Below, piece by piece: positions 10,301-19,790 of a DNA stretch of 64,000 nt. A program made the position numbers and the translations under genes. Location: contig JAHEAX010000007.1 of the NCBI GenBank assembly GCA_024642525.1, positions 1-64,000 on the forward strand, in the 5' to 3' direction. The notes under the pieces were generated by a model. That model was not told the origin of the DNA and did no database searches. It saw only the letters and a list, made by a program, of their open reading frames with translations. The DNA is from Erythrobacteraceae bacterium. GTDB lineage: Bacteria > Pseudomonadota > Alphaproteobacteria > Sphingomonadales > Sphingomonadaceae. Every line of letters begins with the position of its first letter. The first letter of the stretch is position 1.

Positions 10301-10727
10301 CAGCGATCCGAATGTATCGCCTTCCAGCAACGCGGCTGCTCTGGCCGACCTGGATGCGTTCATCTCGAGCAAGTCGTGCATCAACAAGTATCGTGGGATG
10401 ACCCTGCCGCGTAACAGCTGCACCAACCCGTGGTTCTACGACCTCGATCTGCGCTTCAGCCAGGAACTCCCTGGTCCGGCGAGCATCTTCGGTGTCACTG
10501 AAGACAAGCTCAAGCTGTTCGTCGATTTCGACAACTTCCTGAACCTTGTCGACAGCGGCTCGAACCTGTTCAAGCGCTATCGTTACACCGAAGCAGCTGC
10601 CCGGGTTGATGGTATCGATTCAAGCGGTCGCTACATCTACTCGCGTGCACTCGACTATGGTGCACCGGTCATCCAGTCGAGCTCCTCGCTCTGGAAGATC
10701 CAGCTGGGCGTAAGCTACGAATTCTAA
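7314..10727 (+). CDS. TonB-dependent receptor with N-terminal carboxypeptidase-regulatory-like (Oar-type) domain
   Basis: Signal peptide; GIEGSVSSADGAPLAGAVVVITDTRTGQSRTLTTGSDGQFRVDSL; VDGIAQSDLFG; C-terminal ...LGVSYEF; start at ATG 7314. Confidence 0.92.
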   Translation: MKIKYLLAASVVSLSAAAIMPAPAMAQQITSGIEGSVSSADGAPLAGAVVVITDTRTGQSRTLTTGSDGQFRVDSLITGGPYEVTATTAGFEGQTVENIYINLQGNSQLTFQLAATAGSEDNVIVVSGARVQLSQRAIGPGQSFGTDTIEAFPSISRDVRDIIRIDPRVSLDRSNEVDRVSCLGGNDRTNAFTVDGIAQSDLFGLNGTPFASRNSLPLPYDAVRETSVEFAPFDVQYGQFTGCAINVVTKSGGNDFHGSAFFTYASDSLQGDTAGGVDFSGQPYKEKRWGATLSGPIIKDRLFFFAAYEETDLADSQEEGPAGEGYPTELGFVTTDQFNQYSQILSSVYGFEAGGLARSLPESSVRYFGRLDAYITEDHRLEATYQRLEETNVEPDDFSRTSNVFTGYNAFEDEGTVSDYYSLRLYSDWSDVFSTEIRASRAEVQDVQGPVGGGEAQSGNPIPRIVVGVSNNGQNGSIVSGPGFSRGANDLKTTVTQLKALGRLNAGNHTITIGGEYNQLKVFNLFAQNATGTLTFNNLTDFANGLLSGGTNTFPSGDAIVAGQSAGAYGNFTGSGDINDAAARWQRTTWTAYAQDDWQVSDQLNVIAGIRAEWLSGDAPTGNQNFFNRYGFTNANSFGKIDPVFLPRVGFTYDVDNSGFFRNTQIKGGVGRFTGGDPAVYFSNAFSNNGFAVGFGQTGNAACGPAGTQIDVTPGGTYSGIPQCIIDAGGVQSSRGLADTQSTDPNFEMPTVWRANFGLSTMFGTETGFFSDWRLNVDFIYSKFVNPVDFVDLSQVVNPALGLGGYTVDGRPIYRAIDPTVTGCNAVLQNQGGSPPTYTGVTSACFSTGRDDEIQLTNGKSFESKIASVILSKNWNRGFITDGGSINFNLGYAYTDAENNRYSSSSTATSSFDIVAAADRQSVDVATAEFQTKHNFTMGLNVREQFFSDYDTSFGFIFVARSGRPYSVVWDNGPSSVLNDSASGDFNSLLYVPTGISDPNVSPSSNAAALADLDAFISSKSCINKYRGMTLPRNSCTNPWFYDLDLRFSQELPGPASIFGVTEDKLKLFVDFDNFLNLVDSGSNLFKRYRYTEAAARVDGIDSSGRYIYSRALDYGAPVIQSSSSLWKIQLGVSYEF

Positions 10728-10753
10728 TCTTCGCGATTAGTCTTAAAACACAG

Positions 10754-10786
10754 ACGGCGGCATCTTCGGATGCCGCCGTTTGCTTT
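10754..10786 (+). terminator. Rho-independent terminator after TonB-dependent receptor
   Basis: ACGGCGGCATC-TTCG-GATGCCGCCGT followed by T-rich tract; 11-bp perfect stem. Confidence 0.9.
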
Positions 10787-10809
10787 TGTGCGGCGGATTT
10801 TTGCCCGCG

Positions 10810-13680
10810 TCAGGCTGCGACGAGCAATTCTTCGGCAAGACGCTGGCGATTGCCTGCGGATAATTCATCCTTGAGCGCCCGTTCGAAGGCGAGTGCCTTG
10901 GCGCCAAGCACTGCCTCGCCAAACATCCCGGCAGTGCCGGCCAACTTGTGCACTATGCGGGCAAGTTCCTGCGCGCTTGCGCCTTCCAGCCTGTTCGTCC
11001 GCAATGCATCAGACACCGCATCCAATGCTTCCTGCCGCCGCAGCTGCCATTTGGCGAGCAGGGCAGGCGAATGCTGGCTGGCTGCCGCAGGCGCAGCAGG
11101 ATCGGGCACAGTAGCAGCCATCGCTGGTAAGGTGTTTCTTTCGGGCAGCCACATGCACAGTGCTTCCATCAGTTCATTCAGCACCAGTGGCTTGGACAAA
11201 TGCGCCTGCATCCCCGCTTCGATCACGGCGCGCTTGTCTTCATCGTAAACATTGGCCGTCAGCGCCACGATGGGCAGTTCACTTGGCGTGACACCCGCTG
11301 CGCGGATCTGGCGGGTGGCACTGTAACCATCGCAAAGCGGCATCTGGATATCCATCAGCACAAGCTGGAAAGGCCTGCCTTCATTGTGTGCAGACATGAC
11401 TGCGGCAAAGGCCTCCTCGCCATTTTCAGCCGTTTCAACGCACTGGCCGCATTTTTCCAGCATAGTGGTCACCAATATGCGGTTGATGTCGTGGTCCTCG
11501 GCCAGAAGGATGCGCGCCGAACGGGGCAATTGTGTCGTGACCGGAGCTTGCTTGGGGGCAGCGGCTCGTTCTGTATCGGGCTCTGGCAAGCGGACAGGCA
11601 AACGCAGCATGAAGCAGGAGCCGGTGCCGCTGATGCTGCTGACGCTGAGCGACCCGCCGAGCAATTGCGCCATCTGACGGCTGATCGCCAGCCCGAGTCC
11701 CGTTCCGCCATATTTGCGCGATGTCGCATTATCGGCCTGTTCGAATGGCTTGAATATTCCTTCCACGCGGTTGCTTGGTATGCCGATACCGGTATCTTCC
11801 ACGCCGATCAGGATAGTGTCGCCATTTAACGCGGCGCGCAGCGTGATCGTGCCGCTTTCGGTGAATTTCACGGCATTTCCGGCCAGGTTGAGGATGATCT
11901 GGCGCAGCCTCAGACTGTCGGAAATGATGGTATGCGGCAAAGAAGGATCGAGATCGACTTCCAGCGCCAGCCCCTTCTGGCTGGCATTGGCCGAATGCAG
12001 CATGGCGCAAGACCGGAGCAATTGCGCAAGTTCCACAGGTTCCTGCGTCACTTCGATCTGGCCTGCTTCCACCTTGGAAAGATCGAGGATGTCATTCAGC
12101 AGCCGCATCATGCTCTTGCCGGATTCGTCAATCAGTTCAGCATGATGGCGCTGTTTTGGCGTCAGGTCAGATTGCAGCAGAAGTTCAGTGAAGCCCAATA
12201 CGCCGTTCATCGGTGTGCGGATTTCGTGGCTCATATTGGCGAGGAACTGCGACTTTGCCGTTGCGGCATTTTCCGCGTGTTTGCGGGCGCGCACAAGATT
12301 GCGTTCCAGCTGCACCCGCGCGGTGACATTGCGGCAGGATACGAAGATGGATTGTTCGTCATCCAGATCATCGGGATCGACGCTGCTGCGCACGCAATCG
12401 GCCTCGATATAGACAGCTTCGCCATCTGCATCGTCCAGCAGGCGGCGGTAGGTGAAGCGTTCCTTGGCGCTTTCGCCAGACAGCAGGCGCCGCTGAATTT
12501 CGCTGATGGCTTCCTGCGCTTCCGGGTGGATCTGCGAATCCGCGACCTTGCCGATGAAATGTTCTGGCGGCAGATCCAGTACATTGCGCACGGATGGCGA
12601 TGCATAGGTGCACACGCCGGTCATGTCATATTGCATGACCGCGTCGCTGACATTCTTGGCCAGCATCTTGAACTGCTGCTTGCGCATCCGCAGCTGGCGC
12701 ATGGTCTGGTGCTGGGCAGCCACTGCTGCTGCAACCGGCAGGCTCATGACAAAGCCGCTCACCAGAAAAATCTGGAGGATCATCAGCCGTTCGTTGATCG
12801 GCCCATCCACCAGCGTCACGGGGCCATGGCCCAGTGCCGTCATGATAGTGGCGGTTGTCGCCACCTGCGCCAGCGCCAGCGCCGTGCCAAAGCTGCCGAG
12901 GCGAAACGCATGCAGCACCAGCACAGGTGCCGTCAGGAACAGGATGGGGAAACCATCCTGCCAGAAAATGGCAAAAGTGGCGAAGAAACCGCCTGCCATG
13001 ATGCCCAGCCATTCACCCCAGTGCCGCCTGACGACGGGATACTGGCCGCGCAATGTGCCAATGATGATGAGCAGGGGCGGAGCGATCAGCATGATGCCCA
13101 TTGCATCTGCCACATACCAGCCAAGCCATGCTTCCCAACTGGCCACTCCTGCCAGGACCATGACGCTGATAACCACGATCGAAGACGCCAGCGGAGCGAT
13201 GAGTGCAGCGAGAAATACAAAGCGGGCAAGGTCGCTCACCCGCTCCATATCCGGCGGGATGCGTGCCATCATCCGCAGCAGCAATAGTGCGACGCTTATT
13301 TCCACGACATTCGCGACAGAAAAGGCTGCGCCCATCCACGGGTCCGATCCGGCCAGTACATTGCCAGCAAGGCTGCCTGCAAACAGCACGGAATAAAGAA
13401 GGGTTTCGAATTTGGGCCGGAAATGCAGGAAAAATGCGATGGCAATGGCGTTGGGCATCCACACCGCGGCAAAGCTGCCTTCACCCTTGGTCAGGGCAAC
13501 TCCGCCATAGGCAAGCGCCGTAAAGCCGCCGAATGCGATCAACAGCAGCCAAGGCAATTGCCAGCCGCGCAGCCGCAAACCGGCGGAATTCGGGAACTTC
13601 AAAGCGCTGTTCCGCATTCCCTGAATGGCGGCACGCGCCTTTGCGGCCTGTGCTTCCATGATTTCTTGATTGCCCCCCAT
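10810..13680 (-). CDS. MASE1-PAS-HisKA-HATPase-REC-HPt hybrid sensor histidine kinase
   Basis: Multi-TM N-terminus (AVWMPNAIAIAFF), FLANMSHEIRTPMNGVLGF H-box, GGTGLGLAIS, LLAEDHDINR/LVLMDIQMP REC, ARIVHKLAGTAGMFGE HPt. Confidence 0.93.
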   Translation of the reverse strand: MGGNQEIMEAQAAKARAAIQGMRNSALKFPNSAGLRLRGWQLPWLLLIAFGGFTALAYGGVALTKGEGSFAAVWMPNAIAIAFFLHFRPKFETLLYSVLFAGSLAGNVLAGSDPWMGAAFSVANVVEISVALLLLRMMARIPPDMERVSDLARFVFLAALIAPLASSIVVISVMVLAGVASWEAWLGWYVADAMGIMLIAPPLLIIIGTLRGQYPVVRRHWGEWLGIMAGGFFATFAIFWQDGFPILFLTAPVLVLHAFRLGSFGTALALAQVATTATIMTALGHGPVTLVDGPINERLMILQIFLVSGFVMSLPVAAAVAAQHQTMRQLRMRKQQFKMLAKNVSDAVMQYDMTGVCTYASPSVRNVLDLPPEHFIGKVADSQIHPEAQEAISEIQRRLLSGESAKERFTYRRLLDDADGEAVYIEADCVRSSVDPDDLDDEQSIFVSCRNVTARVQLERNLVRARKHAENAATAKSQFLANMSHEIRTPMNGVLGFTELLLQSDLTPKQRHHAELIDESGKSMMRLLNDILDLSKVEAGQIEVTQEPVELAQLLRSCAMLHSANASQKGLALEVDLDPSLPHTIISDSLRLRQIILNLAGNAVKFTESGTITLRAALNGDTILIGVEDTGIGIPSNRVEGIFKPFEQADNATSRKYGGTGLGLAISRQMAQLLGGSLSVSSISGTGSCFMLRLPVRLPEPDTERAAAPKQAPVTTQLPRSARILLAEDHDINRILVTTMLEKCGQCVETAENGEEAFAAVMSAHNEGRPFQLVLMDIQMPLCDGYSATRQIRAAGVTPSELPIVALTANVYDEDKRAVIEAGMQAHLSKPLVLNELMEALCMWLPERNTLPAMAATVPDPAAPAAASQHSPALLAKWQLRRQEALDAVSDALRTNRLEGASAQELARIVHKLAGTAGMFGEAVLGAKALAFERALKDELSAGNRQRLAEELLVAA

Positions 13681-13769
13681 CGCGGACCCCTTTCGGGACT
13701 GTTATAGAGAGAGCGCAGCCAATCCGGGCGCGGCCACATCAGCTTTCGTGAATATTCCAGGCAGATTGC

Positions 13770-14492
13770 ATGACCACAGATACGAGATTTTCAAGCACCT
13801 CGCGCAAGGTCCGGCCAGCGACATTGCTGATGATTGGCCTGTTTCACGTGGCTGCCATCTATGGCCTCGCCAAGGCGTTTGCGCCGGATATGACCGGCAC
13901 CGTTGAACGCACGGTTATTGCTGCTTTCACCGTCACAGTGACAACACCTGAAGAAAAACCCCCCGAAGCAGAGCCTGAACCCGATGAGGGCGCAGCGGGC
14001 GAGGAAGGCAAGGAAGCGGTGCCCAAGCCCGTTACCGCGCCCCCACCCAAAATCCCGGTCAAGAGGGACAAGCCTGCACCCAAGGCATCATCCACCGGCA
14101 CCGCCAACACTTCGGGCGCGAAAGACCAGGGCGATGGCACGGGTGCCGCAGGAAGCGGGCTAGGCACCGGCAGCGGCAATGGCGGCGGCGGGCAGGGCGG
14201 CGGCGCTGTCAGCAAGCCGGTGCATGTTTCGGGCGCAATCAACAATGCGCGGGATTATCCTGTCCCAGAGGGCGGCCGCAAGGCGCGGATCGGGACCGAG
14301 GTGATTGTGAAAGTGACCGTCGGCACGGACGGGCGCGCATCCAATTGCAGTGTTTACAAAGCCAGCCCAGACCCCGAAGCTGATCGCATCACATGCCGAT
14401 TGGTGGTGGAACGTCTGGGCTTCAAGCCTGCGACCGATGCGAGGGGCAATCCGGTGTCGGCTCCGTTCTACTGGCGGCAACGCTGGTTCTGA
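13770..14492 (+). CDS. Energy transducer TonB
   Basis: N-terminal TM, Pro/Lys/Glu-rich linker, TonB C-terminal domain (TEVIVKVTVGTDGRASNCSV...RFGFKPA-like). Confidence 0.85.
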   Translation: MTTDTRFSSTSRKVRPATLLMIGLFHVAAIYGLAKAFAPDMTGTVERTVIAAFTVTVTTPEEKPPEAEPEPDEGAAGEEGKEAVPKPVTAPPPKIPVKRDKPAPKASSTGTANTSGAKDQGDGTGAAGSGLGTGSGNGGGGQGGGAVSKPVHVSGAINNARDYPVPEGGRKARIGTEVIVKVTVGTDGRASNCSVYKASPDPEADRITCRLVVERLGFKPATDARGNPVSAPFYWRQRWF

Positions 14493-14586
14493 TGGACTGG
14501 GAGTTTTAAAATCAACAAGGTAACCAGATAGAAAACCATTTACCCTATTCGCCCTCTCGAATTGGAAATGTTGGACGGGAAGTAGA

Positions 14587-15630
14587 GTGATTCAACCGGT
14601 CATCCTGTGTGGAGGAAGTGGGACGCGCCTTTGGCCGCGCAGCCGCGCATCGCGGCCCAAACCCTTCCTTGCGCTGACTGGCGAAACGTCGCTGTTCGAA
14701 GCGACCCTTGCCCGTGTTTCCGACCGCGAAATGTTTGCCCCACCCATTGTGGTGACTGGGCAGCAGCATGTGGAACTGGTGCTGGCGCAGGCAGGCGATG
14801 TCGATGGCCTCCGCATCGTGGTGGAACCAGTCGGCCGCAATACCGCGCCTGCCATTGCGCTGGCGGCATGTATTCTGCCCGAAGATGCCGTCATGCTGGT
14901 GTGCCCGAGCGACCATCACATTGCCGATATTGCCGAATTCATCCGCTCCGCCCGCGATGGTGCAGTGCTGGCCAGCGATGGCTGGCTGACGGCCATCGGG
15001 GTCAAGGCCAGCAGGCCGGAGACAGGATATGGCTATATTCTTGAGGGCGAGGGGATTGCCGCGCCCTGCAAAAAGTCATGCCACACAATCGAACGCTTCG
15101 TGGAAAAGCCTGACGCAGCGCTGGCTGCAGAATTTCTGGCAGATGGCCGATATTGCTGGAATGCCGGCATCTTCGCTTTTGGCGCAGCAAACTTCCTGGC
15201 CGAACTGGCACGTCACCGCCCCGACATGGCGGAAATGGCACAGCAGGCCATGGCGGCCAGCGCAGCCGACGGCGTTCTGATCAAGCCGGATACGGCCATT
15301 TTTTCCTCGATCGAGCCTGAATCGGTTGATTATGCCGTGATGGAGCAGGCCCGCCGCGCTGCCGTGGTGGCAGCAGACATGGGCTGGTCCGACATTGGCA
15401 ACTGGCGCGCCTTGCGTGATGCACGGGTGCATGATGCCAATGGCAACAGCATAAAAGGCAGCGCGGACCTGGTGGATTGCCATGATGTGATGGTCGACAG
15501 CGACGGGCCGCATGTTTCGGTCATCGGTCTGGATGACGTTATCGTGGTCGTCGACGGGGATGAGATTCTGGTGGTTTCAGCATCGGGCGCGCAAAAGGTC
15601 GGCAAATTGCCGGGCGTGACAGGGGCATGA
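14587..15630 (+). CDS. manC: Mannose-1-phosphate guanylyltransferase
   Basis: PVILCGGSGTRLWPRSRASRPKPFLAL; FVEKPDAALAAEFL; WNAGIFAF. Confidence 0.93.
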   Translation: MIQPVILCGGSGTRLWPRSRASRPKPFLALTGETSLFEATLARVSDREMFAPPIVVTGQQHVELVLAQAGDVDGLRIVVEPVGRNTAPAIALAACILPEDAVMLVCPSDHHIADIAEFIRSARDGAVLASDGWLTAIGVKASRPETGYGYILEGEGIAAPCKKSCHTIERFVEKPDAALAAEFLADGRYCWNAGIFAFGAANFLAELARHRPDMAEMAQQAMAASAADGVLIKPDTAIFSSIEPESVDYAVMEQARRAAVVAADMGWSDIGNWRALRDARVHDANGNSIKGSADLVDCHDVMVDSDGPHVSVIGLDDVIVVVDGDEILVVSASGAQKVGKLPGVTGA

Positions 15631-16478
15631 GCGCCGTGGTCAGGCTGCGGCCCCGCATGGTCGAAAAAATCTGGGGCCGCACTGTGCTGCCTGCTCCATT
15701 TACGGCGCCAGCAAACAAGCGGATTGGTGAAATCTGGTTCGATGTTCCGCCCGAGATGGACAGTGTGCTGGTGAAATATCTGTTCACTAGCGAAAAATTG
15801 TCGGTCCAAGTGCATCCATCCGACCACCAGGTTCCTCTGGGCCAATGCGGCAAGGAAGAATGCTGGCTGGTGCTGGATGCGGAACCGGGCGCAAAGCTGG
15901 CGCTTGGTTTTAAACACGAAATAAGTCCAGAAGCGATGCGTGCAGCGGCGCTCGACGGATCGATTGAAGACCGGCTCGCATGGCATGATGCAAAGCCGGG
16001 TGACTTCTTCCACCTGCCATCAGGCACAGTTCATGCAATCGGCCCCGGCATCAGCCTGGTTGAGGTGCAGCAGAACTGTGACGTGACATATCGGTTGTTC
16101 GATTACGGGCGGCCGCGCGCGCTTCATCTCGATCAGGCCGTGGAAGTTGCCATCGGCCAGCCGCACGATCCGGCGCTGCGCAAATCCTGCGGGACCAGCG
16201 GCAATGCGGCGCTGATCGAAGGCCCGCATTTCCGGCTCGACCGGCTTGCAGGCCCGCCAAGCGATGACATGCGCTCCCGCTATCCCGGCGCCGTGCTGGC
16301 CGTGCCCTTGCTGGGCACGGTGCGCGTCGGCGGGATTACGGTAAGGGCAGGCGAATGTTGCCTGCTGCCAGACCTCGACAGTGCAGATTTCTCAGCCGCC
16401 CTGACAACGCTGATTACCCAGCCGGTCAGCCAATGCGCTGCTGCGGATTACCCTGCTTTGAAATTGGCCAGTAACTGA
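15627..16478 (+). CDS. manA: Class I mannose-6-phosphate isomerase
   Basis: KIWGR...GEIWFD, LSVQVHPSD, GDFFHLPSGTVHAIGPGISLVEVQQNCDVTYRLFDYGRPR; ATGA overlap with manC. Confidence 0.9.
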   Translation: MSAVVRLRPRMVEKIWGRTVLPAPFTAPANKRIGEIWFDVPPEMDSVLVKYLFTSEKLSVQVHPSDHQVPLGQCGKEECWLVLDAEPGAKLALGFKHEISPEAMRAAALDGSIEDRLAWHDAKPGDFFHLPSGTVHAIGPGISLVEVQQNCDVTYRLFDYGRPRALHLDQAVEVAIGQPHDPALRKSCGTSGNAALIEGPHFRLDRLAGPPSDDMRSRYPGAVLAVPLLGTVRVGGITVRAGECCLLPDLDSADFSAALTTLITQPVSQCAAADYPALKLASN

Positions 16479-19018
16479 GCGATATCATCCTTGGTGTAAG
16501 GCTTTTTCAGCACGGCCATTGCACCCTTTTCACCCAGTTCATCCGCCATTTCGCCATAGCCGGTGGCAAATGCAAACGGCACATTCAGGCTCCGCAGCTT
16601 CTGCGCGACAATGTCACTGGTTTCTTCACCCAGATTATAGTCAAGGATGGCCATTTGCGGCACGTCATCTTCGATCAGCCGCATCGCGCTTTTGACCGTG
16701 CTGGCCATGGTGACCGTTTCGATACCCAGCTGGCGCAGGCAATCTTCTGAATCCAGTGCGATGATCATGCTGTCTTCCACCAGCAGCACATGCTTCAGTT
16801 CGCCCGAAATAGTGCCATTGGCGCGTGGCTGCTCGTTATTCATTTTCTTCACCGCATCCGCGTCTACCATCGCCGTGGTGTAATGCGTCAGAAACCGGTT
16901 GGGAATGATGAATTCCGCCTGCACGCCGCCCAGCTTGTAATTGACCTTGGCATCGCCGCCCAATTCATAGGGAATGGACTTTTCGATGATGGTGGAACCA
17001 AAGCCGCGCCGTGTGGGTGGCTTGACCGGTGGCCCGCCCATTTCGTGCCATTCGATGACAAGATCGTCATGGATGTCGCGGCGCAGAATGATCGAAAGGG
17101 TGCCGCTGCTGTCGCATAGGCTGCCATATTTGGCCGAATTGGTCATCATTTCGTGCATGACGAGCGCGATGACGGTGTAGGCTTCCGGCGCGACCAGCAC
17201 ATCATCGCCGTTGACGACTATGCGGTCTTCCTTGCCTGTGAAAAACGCTTCTGCCTCTGCACCGATCAATTCTTTGAGCGGTGCGGGATTCCAGTTTTCA
17301 CGCGTGATATTGTCATGCGCCTTGGCCAGTGCAGAAACACGGCCGCCGATGAGGTCAATGAAACCGTCTACTTCGCTGGCTTCGGTCCGGGACTGGCTGA
17401 TCAACCCGCGGATAAGGTTGAGGATGTTGCGAACCCGGTGATTAAGTTCTGCAATCAGCAGTTCCTGCTGTTCCTTGGCCCGGCCAAGTTCCCGAACGGC
17501 ATCGTCCGTGACGCGCAGGATCACTTCCAGCAACGTGACGCGCAGGGATTCTGCGATCTGCATTTCTGCCTCGGTCCATTCCGCGCTCTGATCGTCGATC
17601 TGCTGCTGCCATGCGGCAAAGCTCTTGCGCGGAGACAGGCGCACTTCGCCGCCTGATTGCTGTTCGACCGGCTTTTCAGGGTTCCCGCCCCAGGTGACGG
17701 TCTGTTTCAGGGGCTTGCGCCACAGGACAAAATAATCTCGCGGACGGCGCGAGACAGGTATGATCAGGGCCCCTGCCACACGGTCTTTGAATGCGGATGC
17801 CGCGTCCAGACTTTTTGCAAGATGGGAATTGCCGATCACCGTGCTGGTGGCAGATGTATTCAGGCCCCGAACCAATGCCTGGAATTCAGCCTCGGTAGGG
17901 GCAACGCCTCGCGCTTGGTAATTGCCATCGACATAGGCGCTGGACCCGTCATGCGGGATGATACCGGCAATGGCCTGGCCCAGTGTAGGCAGGCTGTCGA
18001 CCAGCGAAACACCGCCAGCCAGCCGCGCCATAAGTCGGTCATGCAACTTGCGCCCATCATGCCAGATGGCAGATTTGCGTTCCGAAATTGTCCGGTCGAG
18101 CTGTAGGGAGAATATCTGCGAGAACAGTTCCGCACTGGTGCGTTGGGAATAGGGCAGAACGCGAGGTGTGCGATGATGGCACGCAAACAACCCCCACAGC
18201 TTGCCGCGGATGATGATCGAAATGGACAGTGACGCTGCAATGCCCATGTTTCGCAGATATTCGATATGCGCCGGCGAAACCGCGCGCAGGCTGCTGAGGC
18301 TGAGATCGAGCGGATGACCGTCAAAAGATACGGCAGGCTCGATCGGCACAGGCGTGGCTTCCACATCGCTGATGATGCGGAACAGGTTACGCAGATAGAG
18401 CGCGCGGGCCTGCGCGGGTATGTCGGATTTGGGGTAGCGAAGGTGAAGGAACGGTTCGAGATCGTTCTCGACCGCTTCGGCAATGACTTCGCCAGTGCCG
18501 TCAGTCTGGAATTTATAGACCATCACACGGTCGAAGCCGAGCAGGTCCTTCAGATGCCCGGCTGCCAACTGGCACAGCGTGCCTTCATCGGCCTGGCCTT
18601 CCAGATTGCCGATGAGTGGCCGCAGCGCGCGGGCGCTGTTGGTATATGATGCCTCGTCATGCGGCTCGAATTCGATGATTGTCCGCCCACCGATCGTGTG
18701 CAGGGCAACGTCCAGCAAATTGTCATCGTTGGCGAGTTTGACGCCGAACAGCCGTTCAACATCGTCCGGCCCGCTCAGCCGGCACAATGCCTGCTGCAAG
18801 GTGGCCAGCGCTTCGGGAAGCAAAATTTGGCTGAGCAACATCCCTGATTCAATCGGGGTGCTTGTCTTCAGAATTTCCGCTGCGTTCGCGGAATGATGGC
18901 TCACGATCCAGTCGCTATTGACAGCCAGCAGGCCGCCGAACGGCTGGATGGTGTTCAACTGGTGGATCGGTTCCCTGTCACACTGCGTGAGATCGGGTTT
19001 GGGGTCGTCTAGGCTCAT
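16448..19018 (-). CDS. Bacteriophytochrome (PAS-GAF-PHY) fused to HWE/HisKA_2 histidine kinase and C-terminal REC
   Basis: N-terminal CDREPIHQLNTIQPFG (biliverdin Cys), YPKSDIPAQARALY (DIP), SPRKSF tongue motif, ELNHRVRNILNLI H-box, EWHEMGGPPV, LLVEDSMIIALDSE REC; start ATG at 19018. Confidence 0.95.
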   Translation of the reverse strand: MSLDDPKPDLTQCDREPIHQLNTIQPFGGLLAVNSDWIVSHHSANAAEILKTSTPIESGMLLSQILLPEALATLQQALCRLSGPDDVERLFGVKLANDDNLLDVALHTIGGRTIIEFEPHDEASYTNSARALRPLIGNLEGQADEGTLCQLAAGHLKDLLGFDRVMVYKFQTDGTGEVIAEAVENDLEPFLHLRYPKSDIPAQARALYLRNLFRIISDVEATPVPIEPAVSFDGHPLDLSLSSLRAVSPAHIEYLRNMGIAASLSISIIIRGKLWGLFACHHRTPRVLPYSQRTSAELFSQIFSLQLDRTISERKSAIWHDGRKLHDRLMARLAGGVSLVDSLPTLGQAIAGIIPHDGSSAYVDGNYQARGVAPTEAEFQALVRGLNTSATSTVIGNSHLAKSLDAASAFKDRVAGALIIPVSRRPRDYFVLWRKPLKQTVTWGGNPEKPVEQQSGGEVRLSPRKSFAAWQQQIDDQSAEWTEAEMQIAESLRVTLLEVILRVTDDAVRELGRAKEQQELLIAELNHRVRNILNLIRGLISQSRTEASEVDGFIDLIGGRVSALAKAHDNITRENWNPAPLKELIGAEAEAFFTGKEDRIVVNGDDVLVAPEAYTVIALVMHEMMTNSAKYGSLCDSSGTLSIILRRDIHDDLVIEWHEMGGPPVKPPTRRGFGSTIIEKSIPYELGGDAKVNYKLGGVQAEFIIPNRFLTHYTTAMVDADAVKKMNNEQPRANGTISGELKHVLLVEDSMIIALDSEDCLRQLGIETVTMASTVKSAMRLIEDDVPQMAILDYNLGEETSDIVAQKLRSLNVPFAFATGYGEMADELGEKGAMAVLKKPYTKDDIAQLLANFKAG

Positions 19019-19578
19019 GCAGCGATTCTCGTCGGATAAATGGTCTTTGCCGCCTCGAAGCATTGGAAAACGGCATTGGCGCCGTTTGCTGCTTTGTCGA
19101 TCAGGGCGTCGGAAACTGGTTGTTCAAGCCGCGGTTTGAGCGCGGCCCAATATTCGGTCATGGCGGCATCTGCCAGAAAGGCGGTGGGCCAGTCGTGTGC
19201 GGAACTTTTGTGCATCCTCGCCAGCATCGCCCGGTTGCCCATGGATGATCCGCCCAGCGCCCAGGCAATGCCCAGCCAACCTGCATTGGCAGGAGGGGTG
19301 AAGGCGGGACAGTGGTCGGGCGATCTCGAACCAAGCGTGGCGAGGTCTGCCGCAATGAGGTCCGACTGTGCCGGCGGGCACATGTCTGCTGGCATATTTG
19401 CTGCGCACCACGCCTCTATCGGGCGGCGTGCAGCATATTGGATTGCAAGGAAATCGGAATATTCTGCCGGATCTGAAAGATCGAGTGTGCCAATAGAGGC
19501 GTCCAACCGGTCGTGCGCGGCTTTTGTCATGGTGCGCAGTGCGGACCGGAGGTTGTGGGTATCTGTAGCCTGCTTCAC
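19015..19578 (-). CDS. bphO: Biliverdin-producing heme oxygenase (BphO-like)
   Basis: LRTMTKAAHDRLDASIG (proximal His), WALGGSSMGNRAMLAR; ATGA overlap with downstream bacteriophytochrome. Confidence 0.9.
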   Translation of the reverse strand: MKQATDTHNLRSALRTMTKAAHDRLDASIGTLDLSDPAEYSDFLAIQYAARRPIEAWCAANMPADMCPPAQSDLIAADLATLGSRSPDHCPAFTPPANAGWLGIAWALGGSSMGNRAMLARMHKSSAHDWPTAFLADAAMTEYWAALKPRLEQPVSDALIDKAANGANAVFQCFEAAKTIYPTRIAA

Positions 19579-19790
19579 TCATTCCCTCCGGACACAGGAT
19601 GGTCTGGAAAATTCGCTTTCCACACCAAACTGGCGTTCAACGGGGTGAGTGCAGATTGCACGGCACGTCTGGTATCCCGTAACTTCGTCCTCTATCAATC
19701 CACGAAGAGGCAGCTGTGTTCCCGAATATCTGCGGAAGCATCACAAAATCTGTTTCAAAGTCAGATATCTGCAAAAAGGGCGTGATTTTC

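Noticed and set aside
11932-13287. 451-aa plus-strand ORF (His/Gln-rich)
   Set aside because: Antisense to the MASE1 hybrid kinase, which has clear domain motifs; shadow ORF.
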